A stretch of DNA of 64,000 nucleotides from Chlorella sorokiniana (lineage: Eukaryota; Chlorophyta; Trebouxiophyceae; Chlorellales; Chlorellaceae): positions 2,189,792 to 2,253,791 of the forward strand of contig CP084610.1 in NCBI GenBank assembly GCA_025917655.1, given 5' to 3'. A program made the position numbers and the translations under genes. Of the stretch, positions 40,113 through 58,478 are shown one piece after another; positions within the stretch are counted from its first letter, which is position 1; every line of letters starts with the position of its first letter. A model generated the notes under the pieces. That model searched no databases. It saw only the letters and a program-made list of their open reading frames with translations, and was not told the DNA's origin.

Positions 40113-40662
40113 TGCATGGTGCAGCAACATGGCCAGTGCGCTGCAGTGGGCTGGCAAGCTGGCGGCACGGGCGAAGAGCCGCACCGCTGAGAGCTTCCGG
40201 CGTCGAAAGCACGCCGAATTGTGATCCGGTGATAGAGTCTAATGTTGTGCCGTCGTGCATGACCTGCTGATTGGCCAACTGTTTTTGCTCGCTGTATACT
40301 AGCTGGCTGTTTTGCGGCGCGAAGGGCGACGCTTTGTGAACCCCGTCAACGGCTGCCGGCAGCGCCGTGCGAGGGACAGAATCGTGTGCCCGTCTTTAAG
40401 AGACACAGGGCCTGCAAATGTGCTTATCCTCGAGTGGTTGTAAGCAGGCAAGCAGTGCGGGGTTCATGTGCCACCACCCTCAGGGTGCGTGGTCCCACAC
40501 TTGTGGAGGGGTCACACCTGTTCCAGGCGGCGGCACTTCGATTCCACCTCATGGTAGAGCGTTTATGTCATGTCAGAGCCAGCGATTGTCCTCAAACGGA
40601 TGCTTTTATGAAATCTTAACGAAACCCGGCTGTGAAATATATAGCGAAGACGGCCCCCGTCC
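40113..40662. other. Intergenic region, no supported gene
   Basis: The sequence is mixed, with a lower-GC stretch just before 40663 including TGAAATATATAGCG, which may be part of the next promoter. No tRNA or ORF could be supported. Confidence 0.45.
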
Positions 40663-42055
40663 ATGAACACCACTATACTGGGCCGGGCCGTGGACAGCCA
40701 AGCCGTTGAACTCGCTGTGGCGGCAAATGAGCCCGCGGCCGACTCCTTTCCGAGCCGCGCCGCTGGACGGGTTGAGCGCGGCGGCAACGGCGGCGGCGCT
40801 GCCGCTGCCAGGCGCCAGCCTTCCGCGTGGTGGCGTGTGCACCCCTCTCCCCGTTCAGATCTGCTGGCGTTTACGTCGTTCACGACAGTGCAGGCCCTCC
40901 TCGTGTATCGGCAATGGGCGGACAAGCGCGTCGTGCCCGTGTGGCCTTCCGTTTTGCTGCTTGGTTCCGCCCTTGTGTTGGCCCTGTGTGCGGCACGACC
41001 CGCTCTGTGGTGGCGTCACAGGTGGGCTGCAGGCTTTACTTGAAGTTGCAGGCCGCAAAAAACTCGGATCGTGCAACTGTTTTTCGCCTCGAATGGCTTC
41101 CTCCCATGCTGCGCCGCGCAGGACGTGGCTGCTGCCGGCCTCACGGGTGCTGCTTGTTTTGGTGCCCAGCAACCGCCAGACGGGGGTGAGCCACCTCGCC
41201 CTGGAAAGCGGCACCGCAGCAGCTGCTTGCATGCAACAGGCAGCCGTCACTTAGGCGGCAGAACAGCTGAGCAGCATCTGCGTGGGTGCAGGTGGGCACC
41301 GCGGCGGCGCTGGAGCGCAGCGCAACGCCCGGCCTGGTGGGAGCCGCGCGTGACGTGCTGCGCTCACAGCTGGCACGAGGGTGCTTGGGCATTCCGGCGG
41401 AGTTTTCTTCTTCGACCCGTCGCCCTTGGCGGCAGTCGCGATGCACATCGCAATCACAGCGCTGACCTGGACCCCCGCCTACTGCGACACCCCTCTCATA
41501 CGCCACCCGCTCACGCGGGCGCGCGTGCTGCAAGCGGCAGCAGCGCTGCAGGCGGCGTCCCTGCCGCTGGCGGCGGGTGCAGCCCGTGGCGGCGCCCCTG
41601 CTGGCAGACTCGGCGCCAGGTGGGTCTGCGTCTCTGCATCTAAACAACTGCAGCGGAATCAGATGTGCTTGGTGCACAGCCTTTGTTGCGCTTGCTTGCT
41701 GTTGACTGAAGCCGCCAGCCCAGCCCTCACCGCAGGCAGCGCCACAACGGAGGCGTTGTGCCGGGCTGTAGTGCTCTGGCTGCACATGGCTGTGGGGCTG
41801 GTGCTGCCCACCCTGGCAGCCGCCTGGCTGTACCAAGCCTTGCCGCAGCGGTGGTACGATGCTGAGGCCGAAGGGGCCGACAGCCAGCTTGGCGTGGTGT
41901 TGCAGCGGCTGTCCAAGCGCTGGCGGCGCCTCGCGGCGGCCGCCGACCGGCTGCTTGGCCGCCTGCTCGGCGCCGAAAGCGGCTGGTGCGCCCGGGCCGC
42001 CATCACATGGTACCTTCTCAGCAACTGCTGGCTGCTCTGCGTGCTGTCGGCATAG
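40663..42055 (+). CDS. Unidentified membrane protein
   Basis: No family is recognised. The ATG at 40663 opens MNTTILGRAVDSQAVELAVA, a Gly/Ala/Arg-rich leader, then LLAFTSFTTVQALLVYRQWA and a hydrophobic span VWPSVLLLGSALVLALCAAR, ending at a GTGGGC donor near 41023. A middle part reads GLVGAARDVLRSQLARGCLG and, one frame over, FFFDPSPLAAVAMHIAITAL. The last exon (about 41738-42055) has two more membrane spans, VVLWLHMAVGLVLPTLAAAW and ITWYLLSNCWLLCVLSA, either side of a basic loop (QRLSKRWRRLAAAADRL), and stops at TAG 42053-42055. The frame change near 41395 is probably a missing base. At least four membrane spans are likely. Coding status rests on exon-like composition, splice sites and a clean stop. 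Confidence 0.5.
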
Positions 42056-42452
42056 GAACCTGCCGCATTCGTGCCTTTTGACGAACGATTCGCTGGCTAA
42101 TTACGGCTGATCCCGTGACCTGAACTTGTGACAAAGAGTTCCAAACCTCTGCGAAGCCATCCTCTTTGCGTCAACGAGCATACGCCTGGCGGCGACGTAT
42201 GGCGGCAGGTCGCAGCGGGCAGGGCATGGCTTCACCGCGGCTAGTCCCGCGTGAGCATACACCTTCCTTACTGCTTCAACACGTTCGCGGCTAACACCTT
42301 CAAACACCGAAACACAACACAAACGTTAGCTTGTTGCGTTCTTTTGCGACATCCCGTGGGACTCTTTCCGCCGGTGGCGCACGCTTTTATTTTACTGTGA
42401 GGCGCTGAATAGCCTGCAAAGCCAGTGGGATCCCTGTCGGGACGCGGTGGTC
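42056..42452. other. Intergenic region, no supported gene
   Basis: No ORF is supported. It should contain the promoter of the KRE6/SKN1-like gene. Confidence 0.45.
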
Positions 42453-45400
42453 ATGCCGCGTCCAGTTTTTGTCTTCCTGCTGGCTGCGTTTCTCGGTGAG
42501 TGGGACCTGCTCGTCGATTGAAGAATTCACATTATGCGTTGTTACGCCGCTCTTACGCGTCCTGGCGTACACTTGGCCAACTGCATGGATGCCGCGCCGC
42601 TGGTGCGGGCGTGCTGCTAGTTGGCTCGCTCGCGCCCTGCCTATGCCTGCCACCCACTGGTTGCTCAGCCCTGGTGATTTCTGCAACAAATCGCCCTGCC
42701 TGCAGCAGCCTCTGCGTGTCCACGGGCTGGGGCGCAGTCGGCGTGCGCGGCGCAGCTGTCTGCCGCGGCGCAGGGTGGGGGCAGCGCTGTGCCCACCCTC
42801 TTTTTGGATCCCGACACCCCCGCCGCTGCCTGCACCAAGCCGGTGTGCACCGGGGCCTATACCGAGTGTGATGTGAGCAGCCCGCCTACGGAGGACTTGC
42901 AGGTGGGTGGCAGGCCGCCGGGCTAGGGTACTGGCGGTCATTCATGGCGCTCTGGGGCGGAAGGCGGTACGGTTATGCGGGATTGGCGTGCTACGAAGCT
43001 GGATGCAGGCATTGCCGCCAGTGCCGCCAGTGCCGCCAGTGCCGCCAGGCTGGAGGCGTGCTGTGGGCAACCCTTGCCTGCAAAGAGCTAACCTGGCTCC
43101 CTTGACATGCCGCTTATGTCCTGCAGCTGGTGTTCAGCGATGAATTTAACCAGGAGGGGCGTCAGTTTGGGGTGGGGGCGGGCGACCCCCGCTGGACCGC
43201 CGACCGCATGTGGTACGCAGGTGGGGCCAGCTCTCTCGCGCAGTGAGGTGACCGGCAGGGTCACGTGCCGCTGTCGCCACAACGCCAATGCTGAGCTGGT
43301 CACATGCCGCTGGGCACTGAGCTCAGCTGGCCTGTGCAAGGGCGGTACAGGCTGCGATTGCTGCTGCTTGATGTGGGCCGCCTGCAGTTGGGCTGCTGTC
43401 TGCCTTCGCCTATCCATGCGCCACCTGTGCCGGCGCCCTGCACCGCTCTCCCTTCAACCCCGCAGGCACCGACGACATGGAGGTGTATGTGCCGGAGCAG
43501 GTGGGGGCCTGCTGCACGCTGCGGCGGTCGGGTGGAACCCGCGAGCGGTTTGCTTGCTTGCTCTCCAAGGGCTTCGTGGCGCGCAGCAGCGGCGCAGCTG
43601 CATGCCCCTCTTCCCGCCTCCGCCCCCTTCTCCCCTCTCTGCCCGCACGGCTGCTTGGCATGCCATCCTAGCGGTATGCGTCCCGTCCCCTCACTAACCT
43701 GATGCACCCTGGCGCTCACCGGGTTGCAGGTCCAGACGGTGGACGGGGCTGCCGTGATCACAATTGAACGCGCCACCAACGCAACGGCGCTGTCGCAGCA
43801 GCCAAACGGCGTGGTTTGGAACGTGAGCAAAGACTTCCGAAGCGGCTTTGTGTCCTCTTGGAACAAGTTCTGGTGAGGGCAAACAGTCGGCAGGCCTTCT
43901 GCTGCGATGCGTCCGCCACGCATGTCGCATTGCCAACGTGCAGCCAGTGCCTGCGCTTTCCCGCATGGCTGTGCTCAGCTGGCCCCGCCTGTGCCATTGA
44001 TGCAGCTTCACTGGCGGCTACATGGAGACCCGGGTGTGGCTGCCGGGGACGACTTCGCCTCGGGCTTCTGGTGGGGCGCCCCGCCTGCTGTTGCGCTCGC
44101 TTTGCTGTCGCCACGTCGTGTATGCGCCTAACCACGCATGTTGGCTGCTGTCTGCCTGCTGATGCCGCCCCTCTCTCCCCCTGCTGCTGTGCCGTTTTGC
44201 AGGCCCGCCTTCTGGCTCATGGTGAGCGGCTCGACTGCTTTGAACCCTTTGGATCTTTGTGCAGTCGCATGCATATCTATTGCCCTGCTGCTCCAGCTGC
44301 TGGCGCTGAAGCTGCAGCGCGCCTGCAGCCAGGTTGCAGCCGGCCTGTCACAGGGGCGCGCCCCAGGCTAACTGTTGCATGCGCGACGTGGCCTGTCCCG
44401 CCTGCGCAGGGCAACCTTGGGCGCGCTGGCCACATGGCTACAACCTCGGGCTTCTGGCCTTACACTTACACCACGCAAGTGGGGATGAGCGGGATGGGGG
44501 CTTGTGGGCAGCAGCCATGCCGGCACAGGACACAGCTGTCGCTGGATGCAGCACCTGATTGAGCCTGCTGCTCCATTCAACACGGTGCCTTTCCGCACTG
44601 CCCCGCCATCCTGACCACCCCCTCCCACCCGGTGGCTGCCTGCCACGCACAGCCCCTTGGCTGCCGGCAACTCGGCTCAGGCAGCTTGCCGCTGTGTGTG
44701 TGCCTGCAGGTGCGGCGGCGGCGACGTCGGCACCGACCAGCCTGCAGGCCCCACGCCCCAAAACATCACTGCCTGCCCGGATCCGCCCGGCTTTGACCGC
44801 ACCAAGTTTGGGCTGGAGCCGGGTGTGGGGCGGGCGCCCCGAAATCGATTTGCTGGAAGTCAAGTGAGAGGGGCTGGGTGCAGAGCTCGGTGTGCATCTG
44901 TTCTATGGATGTGATGCAGCATGGCCGCCTGCTGTGATGGCTGGCGCTGCGCAGGCAGCAGCCACTTGGGAGCATTGCATGCTAGCAACACCGCCCACGC
45001 GCTGCGGACGCTGCTACCTGCGCAGGGTGGACTCCTCCATCGGCCACCAGCGGGGAGACCCTCAAGGCGGCGAACCGGGGCAGCAGCGCAAGCCCTTCTC
45101 CTCCATTACGCTGCAGGTGGCAGGCCGCCACCGCTGACCCGCTGATTGGGGGTTGATCGTGTGCTGTGCCAGTGCAGCGTGGCCGCTGCATGGCAGGGCT
45201 GATGAGCGGTGTGGCGGTGCACCTTGTCTGCCGCTGCTGCTGCCCAGCTGAATTCCTACTGCCGCTCCGTGCACCTACCTGCAGACTGCGCCGCTGCTGC
45301 CCAATGGCACCACTTGGACTGCCACAGACGCAAATGGAGAGGTGGTGCCGGGGCCAGGTAGTTGGCTTTTTCACCACGCATGTCTGAGTACCTGCCGTTG

Positions 45401-48275
45401 CGGCGCTGCCGCCGCCGCCCACAAATCTGTTTCGCCTCACTACTGTGTCGCCTGCTGTGCTGCAGGGCAGTACCTCCCAAGACGGGCCTGCCAGGCACGC
45501 TGCCAATTGTGCCAGCTCCCGCTGCTTGCATCCCGAGCCTTTCAAGTGCCATCGGAATCTGCAGTGCTTTTTGATGTCCTTTCAACTCCCCCCCGCCGCC
45601 CTTTCCGCCCCCGCACCCGCAGACTGGGCCTACACTCACCTGACATACTGGCAGGGCGAGTACGGCAGCAACCTGCTGGACAGGTGGGCTGGGCAGGATG
45701 GGTGGCGGCTGCGGCGGGCCGGCTGCTGCTCACCAGCTGTTTTTTATGCTCCGGCTCAGGCAGTCATCTGCAGCCCGCTGGGCACTCGATGCAGCAGGAA
45801 CAGTCTGCGCCGCCGCCGCGCTGCCTCCACGCCCTCCTCACCCCCTGCCTGGCAGGCCGGGCAACCTGTACCAGGACAGCGTGTCGGCCTACTGCGTGCT
45901 GGACCCCTCCTTCTGGACCTCCTACCACACCTTTGGCCTGGTGAGCGTGTGCTGGTGGGTGGGTGGTTTCTTTTGTGTGGGGGGTCGGGGACAGGGCAGT
46001 GGCTGTTACTATGGATGGCTGCCGCCGCAACGGCAGCAGCAGGGCCTGCAGCACTTTGCACGTGCTGACGCGCCCGCCCGCCTGTCGCCCCCTTGTCGCC
46101 TCTGATGCGCAGCACTGGGTGCCCGGCGACTACGTGCGTTGGTACGTTGACGGTCACTTTGTGTACGAGGTGGGGCGTGACTGCTGTTTGAAACGGGGAT
46201 CCCACGTAATGCAAGACATTGGCTCCAGCCACAGCCAACTTGACTGCCACGCAGTCCTCGCCCTCATCGGCGCCAGTGCGGCTGCGGGGCAGGCCCTCGC
46301 TGGCAGCTCAGCCCAGTCCGGTCTGCTGGCCGCAGGCTGCAGTCCTGGGCGGCGTGTGCATCTGCTCCACCGCCTGCTGCCTTTTGACCGCGCTGCACAC
46401 ATGGTGCCTCCCGCAGGTGAACAAGGAGGCGCTGCGGGCGCAGTCCAACGGCACCTACTCCACCGGCGAGCGCCTCATTCCTGAGGAGGCCATGTGAGCG
46501 GGAGGGGGGAGAGAGGGGGTGGCGCTGGGCGGGGGCCAGCACTGCCCTGGTGATGCCCAGTGGTGCGAGGCGCTGTTGGGCCGAGATGCCTGTGGGAGGG
46601 CCGACAGCTTGCTCGTGTTTGCTGTGTGCTGCTACGCCTGGGACAGCTGGGCCGTGTACTGCCTCCCTTCCTGAAGTATGTTGTGTGCGCCAACTGTTAC
46701 CGCCTCTGCGATGCCCTCCCTACCGCAGGTACATCATTTTCAACTTGGCAATGTCCAGTGAGTTCTGCCCGCTGCTTCTGCCCTTGCCGCCGCCACCATC
46801 AGAACAGCCGGCGTTTTGCCTGCCGGCCTTGCCTGGAGTTGCAGGCTGCGGCTCCGTGGTGCGCTGACGTTGTCGCCCACCACGTCACCTGCCGCCCCTC
46901 TTCCTTCCCTCAGACTCCTTCTCCACGGTGGACTTGGAGCAGCTGCAGTTCCCCTCGCAGTACAAGGTGGGCGCCTCTACCGCGGCAGCTGCCGGCAGTG
47001 CAGGCGGCAGCGACTTCTGCCGCGTTGCAGCTGCTCGGCCGCACCCGGCTCTCTTTCCGGCTGGGCTCCCCTCTACTACTGCCCCTGACAGTGCCCATGC
47101 TCAGCGCATACATGCACGCCTCTCCCACCTCGCCTGGCCTGCAGGTCGACTACGTGCGCGTGTACCAGCCGGCAGCCGCAATCAACATTGGGTGCAGCCC
47201 CAAGGAGTACCCCACTGAGCAGTACCTTGCCTGGTGAACAGTGCAGACTCCACTCTGTGATGCGCTGCCGACGTCCGCAGTGGGACTTGCGCTTGTGTCC
47301 AAAGCCTGCCGAGAGCGGCAACCGCCAGCCGCAATGGGTCGCCGCCCAGGCCTGTCAGCCGCCACTGACGTCAGCCGTCACTGACGCCTGCACGTGGCTC
47401 CGTGCCGCCCCCGTTTCCATGCCCCCCTCACCCCTTGCCGTGTTCCACTGCGACGCAGCAACCGCGACAAGTACCTGCTGACAGGCGAGGAAGCTGACCT
47501 CATCACCGCGCCCTGTCTCAACTCGGTGTCATGCCGCCAGGAGACGGGGGTGGACCTGCAGGTGGGGTTTGGCCTGCGCTTGTTGCGCAGGCGTGCGCCC
47601 GGATGTGGTCTGCTTGGCAAGCAAGGGGCAAGCAGGGGCACCAGTTGCTATCTCGATGCTAGCGTCTTGGGTTGCACAATGTGGCGGCAGAGACCGCTGT
47701 GACTGGGAGACACTTCTCCCTTCACGCTCTGTCTTTTCTGCAACCACCTGCGCTGCAGGGCGGAAACATCCCGTCCCCGGCCGGCGACGGCACCTTTGTG
47801 CAGCCGCAGCAGCTGGCAACCGTGAAAGAGTGCTGCCAGGCATGCCAAGCCATGTCGGTGTGCGGTGCCTATGTGTATGACCCGCGCGTTCAGACGTGCT
47901 ACTTCAAGGTGGGGCGGGTGCGGCACGGAGAGCCGAGATGCATGGCAGGCCGGCCAGGTTTCATGCTGGCCATTGTGTGGCCGGATAATTCCCGACCACA
48001 ACCAGCAGACTGCGAGCCCACTGCTCAGCGGCGCTCCTTCCCTGCCTTGCTTGCAGGCATCCAGCGGCTGGACGCGCGCGCCCGCTCCCGACATCCTCTC
48101 TGGCCAGGTGTACGAGGCAGGCGCCAGCTGGCCACGCAACACCAACAGCAGCAGCAGTCCCGCGCCGTCGCCAGGCACACCCAACAACGCTGCAGGCAGT
48201 GCAGCGTGGCTGGCAGGCACTTGGCGGAAGCTGCTGCTGCTCGCCCTCTTTGCGTTGGTTATTATGCAAGGATAG
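42453..48275 (+). CDS. KRE6/SKN1-type GH16 glucan-modifying protein with PAN-like domain and GPI signal
   Basis: In fungi KRE6/SKN1 proteins are needed for beta-1,6-glucan synthesis and act as GH16-type transglycosylases. The N-terminus MPRPVFVFLLAAFLG is a signal peptide. Core pieces in family order are LVFSDEFNQEGRQFGVG, TDDMEVYVPEQ, SGFVSSWNKF-CFTGGYMETR, GNLGRAGHMATTSGFWPYTY, CGGGDVGTDQPAGP, PEIDLLEV (catalytic E-x-D-x-x-E, about 44840), DWAYTHLTYWQGEYGSNLLD, FWTSYHTFGLHW, YVRWYVDGHFVYEVNKEALR, ERLIPEEAMYIIFNLAMS and VDYVRVYQPAAAINIG. A Cys-rich PAN/Apple-like segment (VKECCQACQAMSVCGAYVYD, 47825-47910) follows. The end is Ser/Pro-rich, then WRKLLLLALFALVIMQG and TAG at 48273-48275, a typical GPI-anchor signal. 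So it is probably a cell-surface or wall-modifying enzyme. Frame corrections are needed at 44044-44047 and 44828-44841. Confidence 0.87.
43014..43048. repeat. 9-base tandem repeat (about 3.9 copies) in an intron
   Basis: GCCGCCAGT is repeated perfectly three times plus a partial copy, in the intron before the LVFSDEFN exon of the KRE6/SKN1-like gene. Confidence 0.9.
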
Positions 48276-48522
48276 CGATTGGTGAATCAAGCACCACGTT
48301 GCATTTTCATTCCATTGCTCATGATTGACTCAAACTGCAATGAGAATCCATAAATTCAGCAGTACCCATGCCGATTGACTCATGATGTAAAGAGCTGAGC
48401 GAAACCTAAGCTGGAGATAGCGCTGGGGGCTGTCCTGCGGCGCGAAAAATGAGGGGGTCCCCTAATAGCGCGAGGGACTACCTCATACCACGATTTGCCG
48501 TATGCCCAATAGTTGTGCTTCC
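48276..48522. other. Short convergent spacer
   Basis: About 250 bases between the stops of two converging genes; expected to carry both 3' UTRs. A direct near-repeat of GATTGACTCA is seen around 48325 and 48373. No clear terminator or gene is present. Confidence 0.5.
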
Positions 48523-54373
<5,851 letters not shown>

Positions 54374-55625
54374 TGCTTCCCCCGGGAACGAATCGGAGAT
54401 AATGACTACGGCAGGAGAGAATCAATGGCCACAGCAGCTTGTCTGGGATCCTTGCCAGCTTGGTGGCAACCGGCGGCGGCAGGCGCCTAGCCTGTGCGCA
54501 GAGGTAGGGTTGAGCTGGACAAGGTCAGGAGCGGGGCGCATGCTCTTTAGGTGGACGTGCAACATTGAGCGCACTTTAATCTGGACGTGAGGCAGCCGAG
54601 CCGCCCGGGGCGAGCTATTTAGCTTCAAAACTCGCGGGCCGCTGCAAAGCAGGCATCTGTCGGCCAATCCGACGAGCGTCGCCGTATGATCGTAGGGAAG
54701 GTTGATCGGGAGTCGCAGGGCGGCGAGAGACCGGAGTTGCAACTGGCAGCGCGCACAGCACACCCGCCCGCTGGCATGCCATATGGCGCCGGAGCTTTAT
54801 GCTACTGCTACATGCTACTGCTGCTTTGCCGACATTGTTGGCAGAAACCTCGTTATTAACCAGTGAGCAGGCATCAAAAATTGTGTTGGACTGCTTGTCA
54901 CGCCATGAAACACTCCGCGCATGGCATGCAAGCATGGGTGTGCCGCCCATGTTTAGCGGTCCCTCAGGACTGAGTGGGGTTCAGCCCCATTTTTGTAAAT
55001 CATCATTAATCCGCCGCTCAAGTGTATCGTGCTCGTTCCTGTTTATGGTCAGTTATGAAGTTGCTTACATTTAAAAAATGGAAGGATCACACGACATGGA
55101 GGTGTGTGTGTGTTACGTTAAAGACATGGAGGGGGCATACACACCACAAAGACCGCATGGGTCGTAGCCGCTCTGCGCTACAAGGGATGAACTATGTAGC
55201 ATGAGAGATATTACAACAACGCGCTTAACTAGGCAGGGTGAAACATTGCACTCACCAAGCCTTAAACAACCTCTATTGAGTCAAAAGGGGTTAAGGGTGG
55301 TTGATTAAGAGCATGCAAATGCATGGCGGCCTGTGGAGGCAATATCTTATCTGATGTCGAGGGTTGGGGGGTGCCTTATGCCCAGCAAAGCAGCCTGTCT
55401 AGTTGGCGTTGATAAAGGGCAATAAAATCGGGCAACAAACAGTAGGGGTTTGCTAAGAGCAGCATCACCAAAGAACCCCTTTCCTTATAATTATGCCAAA
55501 AGCATCTCTTCGCTGCCTTGGAGGCCTTCTAAAACTCCTGGCGAGATACATGAAGAATAATTTCCAATGTGGGAACCCGGAGCAAGCATAGAAAATGAAG
55601 AAAATGTAAAGAATGATATTTTAGG

Positions 55626-55700
55626 TTTTCAATTAGGGTTTTTGAAAAACCTAAACCCTCCATAAAACCCTATTAGTTTTTTGGGTTTTTAGGGAGCACT
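55626..55700. repeat. Interstitial degenerate telomere-like sequence
   Basis: Imperfect TTAGGGTTT-type units run rightwards (TTAGGTTTT, TTAGGGTTTTT), then the reverse orientation appears (AACCTAAACCCT, AAAACCCTATTAG), then TTTTTAGGG again. All lie within about 75 bases of AT-rich sequence, 8 kb from the chromosome end. Confidence 0.65.
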
Positions 55701-58265
55701 GAAAATCACCGAGCGGGCGGCCCCGCAGGGTGGGGGCTGGGGTGTGCAAAGTGGGGTGGGGTGTCACAGGGCAGCAAGGGTGCCAGTGGTGGTGCAGTGT
55801 GTGGGAGGGTGGGTGGAGGAGGTGGGCTGGCTGGGAGGGAAGTGGGGGCGAAGGGGGAGGGCGGGGGCACGTGAGGGATGCACGCGGCGGGGGGGGCATG
55901 TTCAACCCACCTGCTGAGCCTTGTGGAGGGGCCTGGTTCTGCTGGGCCATGGTTTTCCACTGCACAGGTGAGGAAGGTTGAGGTGTGTGAGGTGAGCCCT
56001 GCAATGCGCTGCATGGGTGCGACATGCGACGCCGGCGCGCGCGGCGCTCCGGCGACGAGCGGAGGCTGGGTGCCCTGGCCCCACCAATCATGCTGCAGGC
56101 AAGCATGAATGCAAGCCTGCAGCATCCAGCTCATACTATAGGTCATGCTGGTGGTTGCTGGCAGGTTTGCCAGGCCAGCGTCACACCAGGCTTGGAATGC
56201 GCAGCGCACGTCAGTGCAGTGCAGGGACTGCTGTGCTGCAGCAGACACCCCCATCCGACCCCCCGCACCTCGGCCGGCGGCTGCGGGGATCGATTATGGC
56301 AGCTGTCGTAGGGCGGTTTGAAGGGCGATGCAGGCAACAACGGTCGGTTTCAGGGCTGGGGAAGTCGGTGCTCTCAGCACGGCGTCGCTGCGCTTGCTGA
56401 CACGCGCATTATGCCGTGATGAAGGGACCGGTGTGCCTGGGCGGTGCAGGCGCGTCCCGTGGTGCGGGAGGACAGTGGTTTGGGCGGGGGAGCGAGGGCA
56501 AGGATGGTAGACCTTCAAACGATGCAGATGGACGTTGTGGACGACAATTTAGGGTGCACGCTTTTCAGGAGGCGTGGTCCAAAACAGCCCTGGTGGGGTG
56601 TGTACCTGCAGGTACTCCATCGCGCCCCAGCCGTTGGAAGGGCGAGCGGCTGCTGGAAAACGTTTGTGCGAGCGTGTGATCTGTATCTGAGGGGCGCCCC
56701 GATAGCCTGCTGGCCTCCAGCTGCCGCCAGCCCCAGCTGTGGTACACCCAGCTGTTGTACCTCTGCTGGAGGGGGCTGGCCGGGGCAGGCCATCCTTCCT
56801 CTCCTGTAACGCTTCTCCGTATTTTGTGCGTCGTTTGCCGCCTGCACCCCTCCCGGCTGTCGCCCCCCTTCGCCAGGCGATGGCCGATTAGTTCCTATTT
56901 GTACATAGCCCTGCGCGCCTTCAGAACTCTAGAGGTGTACGTCAGACGCCTAATGGCGCAGCGCAGCCGTGCGACCGTGCAGAGCAGAACCGGGCTTGGC
57001 ACTCCTGTGCCACTGCTGGCGGCACTGCCTGCGCAGCATGGGATGTGCTGCTGTGGTTGTGTGGGTGACATGCTGGAGGTCAGGCACTCATGGCTGCCAT
57101 CACAATGGTGTATGGTTGCCAGGATCAGGTTTGCAGCCTGGATGAGCAGCCCATGGAGCCTGGGAGGTTTCCCTCGCCGCGGGCGCGCGTGGTCGTCGGG
57201 TGAAAGCGTTGCGCATGTCGTCAGACTTCAGGCAGGGGTGTTCAGTGATGGTTTGATGGCCCAGTACCTGCACTTTGTGTTTGGTTGAGCTGAGTTGGTG
57301 TTTGTTGTGAGGTTGTCAGCTGTGGCAACAAAGAAGTTTGGTGTTGGGAGTGGTTGGCTCCACGTGCGCAACGGTGGGGGCGTCGCGTACGCATGCCTTG
57401 CAAGGTGCAGGTGGCATGTGTTGCTGTTTGTCAAGCTGCAGTGTGTAGCTGTATGCTGGTGCATCACTGGTGATGAGTTTCTGAAGCTGTGCAAGTTGTG
57501 GCAGAGGTTGCACAAGACTGTGCCATGGTGCTCAGTTTCAGCGTGCACCGAAGGGTGCCATGATTTGATACAAGTGCAGCCATGGTGCCTCTCAATGGTC
57601 TGGAAGCTTTCACTGGCTTGTCTCGTCATGTTCTGTAAGGATGGGCAAGTATCTGCAGTTTAACACACGAGCACATGTGAAAATGAGAAGTTGACAACTC
57701 TTCAATCAAGCTGTCTCACACAGCTGGTTGGGCAGAGAGGAGTGAACCATGTCCATGACACATTCTGATAGGCTCCACGTTTACTGTATGCTGGAACAGT
57801 ACAGGAAAGCTTCCTGCAAAATTACAGCTGGGCATTACACCATTTGGATGTAGTATCTCATGTCATTGTGTGCAATCAAGTGTGTTTCTGCCCCAGCCTT
57901 GATAGGATTACACAGCATTACACCACGTGTAGGACGTTTTTTGCTGGTGTCCAAGCTTTCCCTGTGCCATTCTAGCAAACTGAAGCAAGCTGCAAGCTTG
58001 GATCTCAGTATTAACACCATTTAGATGTGAGTTCACATCAGCACATGCTGCCTGCAAAGTGCAGCAGCACCTCAGGATGAGCAGGTTTCACAGAACCATG
58101 CCCAGGGCTCATAACAATCGACAGCACGTTTCCCTAGCTCAATTAAGTGTAAAAAGGCTGAACACAAACTTGCAGCACGTAAGGGCACGATTTGATGCCA
58201 GCAATGATGTGGTTGACCTTAAGTTTCCCTGCTGCCAGTCTGCACGGTCATGATTCCCCGCCAGA

Positions 58266-58478
58266 GCGCCGATTACGCTCGGACAAAGGCCGGAAATAAG
58301 GTTTTTGCTATTGAAAAGATATGAATCGAGCGAGTCTGACGCGATAGGAGCAGGTCGGTGCCAACATGTTGTCAGTGCAGGAAAACCCAACTCCGCGGGC
58401 GCGCCGATTTGGCTCGCACAAAGACCGGCATTACTTGTTATAGAATTGTAGAATAAGAATCGAGCGAGTCTGACGCGA
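58266..58478. repeat. Diverged direct repeat, two copies
   Basis: Copy 1 (58266-58344) and copy 2 (58401-about 58478) share GCGCCGATT at the start, then CTCG-ACAAAG-CCGG, then an AT-rich stretch, and end with AATCGAGCGAGTCTGACGCGA. The unit spacing is 135 bases. The start and end blocks are well kept while the AT-rich middle differs. No ORF crosses them. Confidence 0.8.

Noticed and set aside
40490-40560. Possible tRNA because of an ACTTCGATTCC T-loop-like string
   Set aside because: The bases on either side do not pair as a T-stem, and no anticodon arm or acceptor stem could be drawn.
56755-57288. Plus-strand ORF of 177 residues in the subtelomere
   Set aside because: It shows no motif, no exon context and a composition like the surrounding non-coding sequence.
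58266-58478. CRISPR-like array
   Set aside because: There are only two diverged copies with no uniform short repeat and spacer structure, and the genome is eukaryotic.
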